From: Bacteroidales bacterium UBA2712 | GTDB taxonomy: Bacteria > Bacteroidota > Bacteroidia > Bacteroidales > Paludibacteraceae | Length of the DNA: 64,000 nt | Direction: 5' to 3' | Assembly (NCBI GenBank): GCA_002354055.1 | Contig: DEKW01000019.1 | Span: forward strand, 158,577 to 222,576 | The notes under the pieces: generated by a model | What the model saw: the letters and a program-made list of their open reading frames with translations, nothing else | Database searches by the model: none | What the model was told of the DNA's origin: nothing | Shown here: piece by piece, positions 10,845 through 19,700 of the stretch | How positions within the stretch are numbered: position 1 is the stretch's first letter | How the letters are laid out: every line of letters begins with the position of its first letter | Made by a program: the position numbers and the translations under genes

Positions 10845-11249
10845 ATGAACATCATATTAGACACGAATATTTGGATTTCTTTCCTGTTTGGAAAACAACT
10901 GCAGAGTGTTGCTTCCGTGTTTGACAATGCGGATATTAGTGTTTATGTGTCTCCGGCGCAAGTGACAGAGATACAATCCGTGTTGTCACGCCCGAAGATT
11001 AGGGAACATATATCCCAAGAAAAGATAGAGGCGATGTGGGAGTTGATACGTTCGCGATGCCTTCCGATAGAAAACTACCCAGAGGTTAAATCTTCCATCC
11101 GCGATAATAAGGATGTCTATCTATTGGCAATGGCGGAGGCCATACCGGCTAACGTAATTGTAACCGGCGACAGGGATCTACTGGTTCTCAAGCAGCACCA
11201 TGACACAGCCATCATGACTTATCAAGAGTTTTTGATGCTTATTGGTTGA
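10845..11249 (+). CDS. PIN-domain toxin, putative RNase
   Basis: The start MNIILDTNIWISFLF at 10845 gives a 134-residue PIN protein. Acidic residues expected for metal binding are visible: Asp in ILDTN at the N-terminus, an acidic residue in the SSIRDNKDVYLLAMAEA stretch, and Asp in VTGDRDLL. This matches the 'putative toxin-antitoxin system toxin component, PIN family' group, presumed Mg-dependent endoribonucleases. An in-frame upstream start at 10821 lies in the antitoxin gene and would add eight residues without a PIN strand, so I rejected it. The whole pair lies between near-identical terminator/promoter segments. Confidence 0.85.
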   Translation: MNIILDTNIWISFLFGKQLQSVASVFDNADISVYVSPAQVTEIQSVLSRPKIREHISQEKIEAMWELIRSRCLPIENYPEVKSSIRDNKDVYLLAMAEAIPANVIVTGDRDLLVLKQHHDTAIMTYQEFLMLIG

Positions 11250-11277
11250 TCCAACGTCTTTCCAGAATTTAGTATCT

Positions 11278-11312
11278 AAAAGTGCAGGTTTGAGAGACAA
11301 TCTGCACTTTTT
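11278..11312 (+). terminator. Rho-independent terminator after the PIN toxin (copy of 10549)
   Basis: AAAAGTGCAG pairs with CTGCACTTTT around a 14-nt loop and runs into T5. The 44 bases 11278-11321 match 10550-10593 with one mismatch, so terminator plus the start of the next promoter are duplicated around the toxin-antitoxin pair. Confidence 0.8.
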
Positions 11313-11385
11313 ATTTGCATAAAGTCCTTTAAAAGAGCAAAAAGAGCAATTATTGAAATAAAATTATTGAATTTGAATAATTTAA

Positions 11386-11417
11386 TTTGCATAATTCAAA
11401 ATAATATAGTATCTTTG
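11386..11417 (+). promoter_or_regulatory. Promoter for the four-helix / GH105 gene pair
   Basis: TTTGC at 11386-11390 and TATCTTTG at 11410-11417 lie 20 nt apart. ATTTGCATAATTCAAAA and GTATCTTTGCAGCGGAAA are shared word for word with the promoter at 10586. It is followed by an octamer array in the 5' leader. Confidence 0.8.
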
Positions 11418-11432
11418 CAGCGGAAAACAAAA

Positions 11433-11480
11433 GAGTACTAGTGTACTAGAATACTAGGACCCTAGGGTACTAGAGTCCTA
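11433..11480 (+). repeat. Six CTAG-containing 8-mers upstream of the four-helix gene
   Basis: Six exact octamer steps with consensus GNGTACTA (for example GAGTACTA, GTGTACTA, GGGTACTA). The array ends 16 nt before the ATG at 11497. A sister array of the same consensus lies before the next gene at 12060. Confidence 0.85.
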
Positions 11481-11496
11481 GAAAAATCAAAAGAAT

Positions 11497-12057
11497 ATGG
11501 CGAAGCTGAATGATGGCGGTTTCTTAGATGCCAAAGGTGACTATAGGGATCTTATCTTTTACAAAAAGACTAAGATTCTTTTTGATATGACCTATTGGTA
11601 TAAAGAACGCTATCTTGAGCGCGGGGACCGGACACAAGACCAGATGCAACAAGCCGCGAGAAGCGGAAAGCAGAATATAGCCGAAGGCACAGAGGATGGA
11701 TTAACAAGTATAGAGATGCAGCTGAAACTGGTTAATGTAGCGAGAAGTAGCCTAATTGAGTTGCGTGAAGACTATGAAGACCAACTCATGATTCATAGGC
11801 TGGAACAATGGAATAATACTCATCTTCGTTATAGCGCAATGGTTAATTATTGTTACCGCCATTATGAACTTGCGGACTACAGGAAATACTACGAAAAATG
11901 GAGTATAGAGGAGTTCTGCAATGTAGCGTTGACGCTAATCCATCAGGCCGACAGAGGTATGTGGAACTGGATTAGGAAGAAGGAGAAGGAGTTTTTGGAG
12001 GAAGGCGGCATCCGTGAAAAGATGTCCGCAGCGCGCAAAAACCAAAGAGGTTACTAG
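11497..12057 (+). CDS. Four-helix-bundle suffix-domain protein
   Basis: This 186-residue protein resembles the 'four helix bundle suffix domain' group, relatives of the 23S intervening-sequence (S23) four-helix proteins. The characteristic stretch QAARSGKQNIAEGTE lies at about residues 51-65, followed by ARSSLIELREDYEDQL. It is all-helical and charged, with no signal peptide and no catalytic motif. Function in this family is unknown; an RNA- or nucleic-acid-linked role is conjecture. It is bracketed by two octamer arrays of the same consensus (11433 and 12060), and its stop codon TAG forms part of a CTAG repeat-like word. It shares a promoter with the GH105 gene downstream. Confidence 0.8.
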   Translation: MAKLNDGGFLDAKGDYRDLIFYKKTKILFDMTYWYKERYLERGDRTQDQMQQAARSGKQNIAEGTEDGLTSIEMQLKLVNVARSSLIELREDYEDQLMIHRLEQWNNTHLRYSAMVNYCYRHYELADYRKYYEKWSIEEFCNVALTLIHQADRGMWNWIRKKEKEFLEEGGIREKMSAARKNQRGY

Positions 12058-12059
12058 AG

Positions 12060-12099
12060 GAGCCCTAGGGTCCTAGGATACTAGTGTCCTAGGATACTA
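12060..12099 (+). repeat. Five CTAG-containing 8-mers upstream of the GH105 gene
   Basis: Five octamer steps (GAGCCCTA, GGGTCCTA, GGATACTA, GTGTCCTA, GGATACTA). The array ends 15 nt before the ATG at 12115, and the spacer GAAAAATAAAAGACA resembles the spacer after the 11433 array. Confidence 0.85.
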
Positions 12100-12114
12100 G
12101 AAAAATAAAAGACA

Positions 12115-13623
12115 ATGAGAAGATCGTATATCATATTTTTGGCGCTGGCGGGAGTGGTGCTCGCGGGATGCGGAGGCGCGACCGGGAAAGGACGCGGCAG
12201 TGACGTACGTAATGCGAACGAGATGCGTACGGGATACAGCCGTGCGATGATCAACGACCGCATGAGCGGCTGGTACAACAAAGACGCCTGTGTCGGTTTC
12301 CCGAATGCCAATAGCACCAACGGCATCGTTCAGCCGGAGACGGCGGCTACGTGGGACTACGTGCCCGGCGTAGTGGCGAAAGGCATACTGGACGTATGGA
12401 GCCTCTATCGCGACTCCGCATGGGCGGATGCTTGGTATGAGGGTTTGGCTCAGTGGGCTGAGAGCGAAGCATGCGTAGCGCATGCGGCGCAGATGATGCG
12501 GGGTGGCATCCTCGATGACCTGAACTGCGCGAAGGTGTATCTGGGCCTATACGAAGGCGCCAAGCCCGGCGGGAAATTCGAGAACGCAGAGCGGGCTGCG
12601 TTCTACATGGAGCAGATGCGGCTGGCGGCAAAAGGATTAGAGGAACACAAAGAGAAATACTCGCTGCCCAACGGCGGATGGATGCACAAAGCGACGGATG
12701 ACCCGACGAAGAGTTATTGGGGTCAGATGTGGTGCGACGGTGCGTATATGGGTCCGGCGTTGTTAGCGCAACTGTTGGCAGTAGGTGCCTGCGAGGGAAC
12801 GAGCTTGGGGTGGAACGACGTCTATGACCAGTTCTACGCCTCGTGGCCGTACCTCTGGGACGAAGAGAAGAAACTGCCGTACCACGTGCTGTTTACGGAC
12901 GTGACGGTGAATAAGAACGCGAAGACGATCTACGAGGCCGGGCACCTATATCCCTGTCGGGATAATTTACCATTTGGTCATTTACCATTTACCATTTATC
13001 ACTCGGAGGAGTACTGGGGTCGTGCGGCAGGATGGTATATCCTGGCGCTGGTGGACGTGCTGGAGGCGTATTTGCAGGGGTTAGAGATTAGCGGTGAGTG
13101 GTTAGAGGGAGAGCCTCTTCCTTCGGCGCAGAATTTCGACGAGTTGCGGGAGATGCTGAATCAATTGGCGGACGGTCTGGTGGCGCGTCAGGACGCAGAG
13201 ACCGGATGCTGGTACCAGTTACTGCAATACGGACCGGAGAAATGCGCGACGCAGGGTATCGATGAGACCGGTTCGGCGAAATACACGAACGTCGGCGAAG
13301 GCGGTACGCAATGTAACTATCTCGAGTCCTCGGCTTCGTGCCTCATCACCGCAGCGTTGCTGAAGGGCAGCCGGCTGGGGCTGATTGACCATCTTGAGGC
13401 CGGTAAGAAAGGATACGAGGGCATCCTTAAGCAGTTTGTGAAAGAGGAGGAGAATGGCATCCTGACCATCACCGGTTCGTGTCAGTCTGCGGGGCTGAGC
13501 AAGGACCGTTGGGGCAATGCCGCCTACTACCTCATCGGCAAGGACGTACCCATCCAGGATAACACGGAAGGCAAGGTTCTCGGCGCCTTCCTGATGGCCG
13601 CATCGGAGTACGAGCGGCTGTAA
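12115..13623 (+). CDS. GH88/GH105-type unsaturated uronyl hydrolase lipoprotein
   Basis: The 502-residue protein starts with a lipoprotein signal peptide (lipobox LAGC, Cys19). The body matches the alpha6/alpha6-barrel YteR/YesR group: YWGQMWCDGAYMGPALLAQL, and later EEYWGRAAGWYILALVDVLE, where the usual W-G-R-A-x-G-W motif is intact. These enzymes remove the terminal 4,5-unsaturated uronic acid from oligosaccharides made by pectate or rhamnogalacturonan lyases. The next gene is a PL1 pectate lyase fusion, so the substrate is probably an unsaturated (rhamno)galacturonide. A heptamer array (12966-13001) is inserted in frame and codes for LPFGHLPFTIYH just before the W-G-R-A motif. Exact substrate is not deducible. 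Confidence 0.85.
   Translation: MRRSYIIFLALAGVVLAGCGGATGKGRGSDVRNANEMRTGYSRAMINDRMSGWYNKDACVGFPNANSTNGIVQPETAATWDYVPGVVAKGILDVWSLYRDSAWADAWYEGLAQWAESEACVAHAAQMMRGGILDDLNCAKVYLGLYEGAKPGGKFENAERAAFYMEQMRLAAKGLEEHKEKYSLPNGGWMHKATDDPTKSYWGQMWCDGAYMGPALLAQLLAVGACEGTSLGWNDVYDQFYASWPYLWDEEKKLPYHVLFTDVTVNKNAKTIYEAGHLYPCRDNLPFGHLPFTIYHSEEYWGRAAGWYILALVDVLEAYLQGLEISGEWLEGEPLPSAQNFDELREMLNQLADGLVARQDAETGCWYQLLQYGPEKCATQGIDETGSAKYTNVGEGGTQCNYLESSASCLITAALLKGSRLGLIDHLEAGKKGYEGILKQFVKEEENGILTITGSCQSAGLSKDRWGNAAYYLIGKDVPIQDNTEGKVLGAFLMAASEYERL
12966..13001 (+). repeat. In-frame TTTACCA heptamer array inside the GH105 gene
   Basis: Units TTTACCA, TTTGGTCA, TTTACCA, TTTACCA, TTTATCA run without interruption. 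The same unit family appears upstream of ftsH (35774-35835), so this is a dispersed repeat placed inside coding sequence. Confidence 0.8.
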
Positions 13624-13650
13624 AAGGGTGGACAAATTGACGAAAATTGT

Positions 13651-13687
13651 GTAAAGTGCGTAAATAACGGCGCACTTTACTTTTTTT
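13651..13687 (+). terminator. Rho-independent terminator after the GH105 gene
   Basis: GTAAAGTGCG (13651-13660) and CGCACTTTAC (13671-13680) form a perfect 10-bp stem with a 10-nt loop, followed by T7. As at 10549 and 11278 the T run leads directly into the next TTTGC element. Confidence 0.9.
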
Positions 13688-13688
13688 A

Positions 13689-13720
13689 TTTGCATAAATC
13701 AATAAAATTGATTAACTTTG
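13689..13720 (+). promoter_or_regulatory. Promoter for the giant pectate lyase fusion
   Basis: TTTGC at 13689-13693 and TAACTTTG at 13713-13720 with 20 nt between. The ATG at 13747 follows 26 nt later. Confidence 0.8.
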
Positions 13721-13746
13721 TGCCAAATTTTAAATATACCTGAAAA

Positions 13747-16700
13747 ATGAAGTACGAAACACTTAAATCTAAAAGTTGGTTTTTTTGTTTATTCCTATCG
13801 TTTTTAATTATTTTTAGCAGTGTTTCTGCCTCTGCGGCAGTGACGTATTGTAGTTCCTCGGCGTTTGGTTATGGTAGCAGTGCCGATGGTGGCGGCAGTG
13901 CGACTCCGGTATTAGTGTCGAGCGTCAGCGAGTTGCAGTCAGCACTCAACAAGGGCAAGAACAAAGTGATCATTATTACCCAGAACCTGACGTTCACCAA
14001 AATGATGAGCGTGCAGGACGGGTCGAACGTGACGCTATTGGGTCTGCCGGGTGTGACGCTGACGAGTCTGCAGCAGGACAAATCGAATTCAGGTATATTG
14101 TATGTAAAGCGTTTCAACAACCTCATTATTCGTAACCTCACCTTTGTAGGTCCCGGCGCGTATGACTGCGACGGAAACGACCTGCTGTGTTTTCAGGATG
14201 TGAAGAACGCATGGGTGGACCACTGCGATTTTCAGGACGGTTGTGACGGCAATTTCGATAACAAGAACGGAACGGATAACGTGACCATCAGTTGGTGCCG
14301 TTTCCGTTATTTGAAAACCCCGAAGCCCGATGGCCCCGGCGGGTCGGACGACCACCGTTATACGAACCTGCTCGGTTCCTCTTCTTCGGACAAACCAAGT
14401 GACGGGACATATAATTTGACTTGGGCTTATTGCTGGTGGGACGAAGGATGCAAGGAGCGAATGCTGCGTTGCAGGAATGCAAGTCTGCATTTTCTGAACT
14501 GCTACTGGAACAGCTCGGTCGCCAATTATTATATTGGTCCGGAGAATGCGGACTGCTACATTGAGGGTTGTACTTTCGAGGGAGCTCCCAAGACGGCGAA
14601 GATTTTCTATCAGAACTACGGCGGTAGCAACGGCGCGAAATTCATCAATTGTACGGCTGCCAAAGGTCTGCCGTCGAATGTGTCGAACCGCACGGTGGTC
14701 ACGCCGGGGTACAGTTATACAGCCCTCACGGCTGCTGAGGCCAAGACGGCGGTGACGAATACCACTTGCGGTGCCGGTGCAACGCTGACGGTGACGACCA
14801 GCGGAGTAGTCTCCAGCACCTGCGACGGCAGCGCACCGGCGATGGTTACGGTCACATGGGACGCAGCCACCAATGGGGGAACCTGTTCGCCCGCTTCTTC
14901 GCTCGTAGTGTCGGGTAGCGCGTTAGGTTCGTTGCCGGTAGCCACCAGAAGCGGTTACACGTTTGACGGATGGTTCACCGACGCGACAGGAGGAACACAA
15001 ATCACGGCCGCGACAACGGTTTCTTCCAACACGAAATACTATGCCCAATTCACAGAGGAAAGCGGTTCCGGCGGTGGCGGAGGTGAATGCACCTATACTT
15101 TTGCATTTGCGTACGCAACAGACGCAACGACTGCCGGCGTGACGAATAATACCGGTGCGTTTACCGGATTTGCAACAGGTAGTAATAACTGCACGGGAAG
15201 TATCACTATTGACGGAACAACTTATAATGTAACCAAACGTGCAAGTAACTCATCTTCCTTGTCAATCTCAATTACCGTACCAAGCGGAAAAGAGGGAACT
15301 TTATACGGATTGGCCAATTCCAACGGATCTACCGTTCGAACGCTTACTTTGAGCGATGGCGGCAGTTACTCGAAAACACAGTCGTCTTCTAACTCAGGCA
15401 GCTCGGCAGTAGCGATAACCTATACAGAGATGCCTGCCGGCAGTTACACATTGACGACCGACGGTAGCGCATCTGTACCCTTCCTTTGCCTGAAATTATG
15501 CGATGCAGGTTCTACTCCGACGCCTCCGACTCTCGTGCTCTCGTATGACGAGAACGGTGGTTCGGGTACGATGGAGGATGACGAGCAGACGGGGGCAAAC
15601 GTGACAGTAAAGGCGAATGGCTTCACGGCACCGACTGGTTATGCGTTTAAGGAATGGAATACCGACATGAACGGCAGCGGAACGGTTTACACGGACGGAC
15701 AGGTTCTAACGCTGACGGAAGACCTTACCATCTACGCCATTTGGCAACCGAATACCTATACCGTGACACTGAACGCAGCAGGTGGTACGGGTGGCTCGCC
15801 GAGCGTGACGGCTACATTTGATGAGGCACTCCCGAATATCACTGTGCCGACCCAATCGGGTTATGTTTTCAAAGGCTACTACACCGAAGCAGACGGTGCC
15901 GGTACGCAGTATTACGACGAGAACGGAAGTAGTACGAACAACTGGACCACGGCTGCCGCGACTACCCTGTATGCTTATTGGGTAGCCGGTTCGACTCCTG
16001 ATCCGACGGGTTGCGATCTGCATTTCTGGTTCATTAAGGCGGACGACGCAGCGGCTAACGGAAAGACCAATGACGGAACCGTCTTCAGCGGCATGGTGGG
16101 TAATAGCAGTGGGCTGGAAGGAAACCTGACTATTGATGGAAAATCGTATAGCGTCACCGGTCGTTCGGGCGATAATGCCACTTTCGGTTCGTTCACCATC
16201 CCGAGCGGCAAGACGGGTGTTTTCTACGCGCTGGCTGTTTCTTCGGGTAGCGGCGACAGGCAGATTAACCTGGTTTGCGGTCCGAACACCTACGAGCTCC
16301 CCGTAGCCGGAGGTAGCACTTCGTACAAACGTATCGAGAGTGAGGAACTGCCGGAAGGTACGTATTCTATCCAGCGTGAAGGAAGCAGTAATGTGCGGTT
16401 GGGCGTTGTGGCAGTGAAGATTTGTGACGCGGCAGTAGGAACCAAAACAGTCTATCTCGATCCGCATATAAGCGACTGGAAACAAGGCAATGAGCGGTAT
16501 GCAGTCTATTATTTCGAGAGCGCCAATACGTCCAACGAAGGTTGGGTAGATATGAGTGCTACGGGTAGTAGCGAATGCTTGGAGATGTACCAAGCAGAAA
16601 TTCCGGCAGGGTACGACGTGTGTATCTTCTGCCGCATGAATGGCAGTACTACGGAAAATAACTGGACCAACAGATTGAATCAGACAAATGACCTGACAGT

Positions 16701-19700
16701 GGCCGACGGAATGTACTGCACGATAACGAGTGCAGGAGGGGGAGATGTGAAAGCCGGATGTAACTGGAACAATACTCCGTTCAAAGTTTGCGTGACGGGA
16801 ACCTGGTTGCGGTTCGTAGGTGAGACTATCTCGCTGAATGCCACTTGCGAGGGAGCGACTAATTTCCAGTGGTACAAAGGCGGTACGGCAGAGAGCAACA
16901 AGATCGATGGCGCGACTTCTGCTACTTTTACTAAAACCGGATGTGCGATAGAAGATGGCGATTATTACTATTGCAAGGCTTGGGCTGTAGCCGGATCGGA
17001 AGTAACGAGCGGAGCGTGGGGTGTGAAAGTTCCATACTTGGAGTATCAGACACCGGGTGTCGGAACTGATAATAAAAAAGTAATGCTGACGCGAGTTAGT
17101 GAAAGTGCCGAGGTCGCTACCTGTACCGTCTATCCGGGTGTGGCATGGGGGTATGAGTTTACTATATCCGATTTCGCGGAGCGCTATGGAAATTCCGGTA
17201 CGATGGATAGGACACATACCGGCTGGAATATGGATAAGATCAATAGCAACTGGTGTAAATGGAATACGGATAAGGAGGGAACATATACGTTTACCGTAAC
17301 GTTCAGCAATACTGCCTTTACGTCCTATAATGTCACCATCACTTATCCTCCGTTCAAACAAATCAAGGATATTCCTATCTATATGGAGAAGACTGCCGGC
17401 TGGAGTTCGTTGTACTACCGTATAGGAAAAGGTAAGTATAGCGATGGCGATGATAAAAACTGGACGTCGGCGCAGATGATGACGTTGGTTCCCGGTACAG
17501 ATCGTTTCTACCAAACGAAAACTCCTGATTGGGACGAAGATTTCTGGGCATGGCATATAGGTAACAATAAAGGGGATGAGAATGGAAATTACTCTATCTA
17601 TAAGACCTATAGTACAGGATACGAGATAACCAAATCTACCGTTTTCTCAGGCGATGAGGTTACCGGCGATGGCATGACAATTTATTTGGGAACCAGTCAT
17701 AAGGGCGAAGATTCAGGCGTGAACGATAACTGTGATTTCTATACTTACACCCATACGGCCGGCATGCTGACGCACGATGTCTCTGTAGGCGCGACGACGC
17801 ATGGACAGTTGCGTATCAACTGGACGAATGTGAATAATGTAGCACAAGAATCATTAGGAACGAGCGCGCGCGCTATCAATGATCTGGCGCACACCTGTAT
17901 TCTGACCATCACAGCGGAGCCGGATTGCGGATACAAAATTAAGACGTTGCAGGTGAATGGAGTTGATTTTACCAGCGGAAGTAAACATATCTTGGATGCC
18001 AATGCTACCATCGAAGCAACCTTTGAAGATGACACATACTCGGTAACATTGAATTCCAATGGAGGTACAATTAATTCAGGAGACGTAACAACCTATACAC
18101 ACGGTGTTGGAGCTACGCTACCGACAGATATCAGTTATACGGGTATGGATTTCACGGGGTGGTATGATAACCCCGGCTGTACGGGTTCTCCGGTAACGGC
18201 AATCACGACGACCGACTGCGGCAATAAAGAGTATTGGGCTAATTGGGTAGCCGGCAAACCGGAACCGGTGTTCACATGGGATTATGCGAGCACGGTTAAT
18301 GCCGGTGGAATCTACCCAATCAGCGTAAGCTCGACTGGCGATGCGAATGTGACGATAGAGATAGTGGAGACGATTACCGGCGTGAGCGGCAGTTTCACGG
18401 CAGGCAATCCTGCTACGGGCACCTTGACGCTCGGCAATTATCCGGCGGCGGCGACCTTTACCTTCCGCGCGAGCAGTCCGGAGACGTCTGCCTTCAAGGC
18501 CAAGAGCGAAACACAGACGGTAACGATCGTAAGGTGCGTGAAAAGCGATATTGTATCCTACGCCGAAGATATTACCAATGCAGGTGATGGGGCCAAACCC
18601 AAATATTACTGTGAAACGAGCGGGGTTGGACGTATTACGAAAGGTAAAGGTTCCAGCAGTATCTCCACAAGTAGTAGTACCTATACCGGTGAATCATGGG
18701 CTACAAAATATTGCGGCAACAGTGACCATTCCATCCAGACCTATCAGGAAAGTGTTTTCAAGATTGTGCTATACGTCAAATCGGGAAGTAGCGCCACTAC
18801 AATGAATACGTTGAGATATAGCGACAACTACATAGGGAGCGATGGTGACGGAACGGATATTCTTTCCACTTCTCAAATCATTTATAACGATAATCCCGGA
18901 CAAACACATATCACACAAAATACATTTGAGACAGTAACCATCATTCCGCCAACGCCGATGAATAAGAATGGATTTATTTACTTCAAGTTCTCAAGCAGTA
19001 TAAATCTATGGGGTGCAAAATTGTATAGCGCCGGAGGAGATGTGGTGACGAGTGTGGCGTTTAGCGGCGAGCCGGAGGTAGAGAAATATCCGGGTGAAGC
19101 GCCGTTTATCAAGACCGCTACGCAGACCACCACTCCGATTCCTTCGGGCGGAAGCATAACGTACAAGTCTTCGGACGAGAGTGTGGCTACCGTCAATCCG
19201 ACAACGGGCGAAGTGGCGGTTCTGGCTCCCGGAAGAACAACTATCACGGCGAAGTTGAGTGCCTTTGGCTGCTTTAAGGAGGCAACGGCTACTTATTCGG
19301 TAGTGGTGAAGAACTGCGGCGATCCGAAATGTACGATAGCGGTGACATCCGGAAGCGCTCGCAAATGTGCCAGCGAGAGCGTGACGCTGACTGCAACGGC
19401 GGCTGCGGGTGCGGCGATCCAGTGGTACAAAGACGGCGCAGCTATCCCGGGAGAGACGGGATCGACGCTTACTACAACGGCTGCCGGTGAATACTATGCT
19501 ACTGCTACCAAGGTTTGTCTGCAAGTGTCCAACACGATAGAGGTGGAGAACCTTGCCGCTCCAACGGCGGTAGCGCTGCATGAGTACTACTATATCAAAG
19601 CAGGTCGTCCGCGTCCGGCTATCCCATTGTTCAAATTGACGAACGTGAAGATCGATCCGTCGTCGTTCACGATGAACCATCCTGCTCCCGCGGACTGCAG

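Noticed and set aside
15706..17556. 616-codon minus-strand open frame inside the pectate lyase fusion
   Set aside because: It is antisense to a gene with clear domains, has no promoter or family features, and arises from the Thr/Ser/Gly-rich codon pattern.
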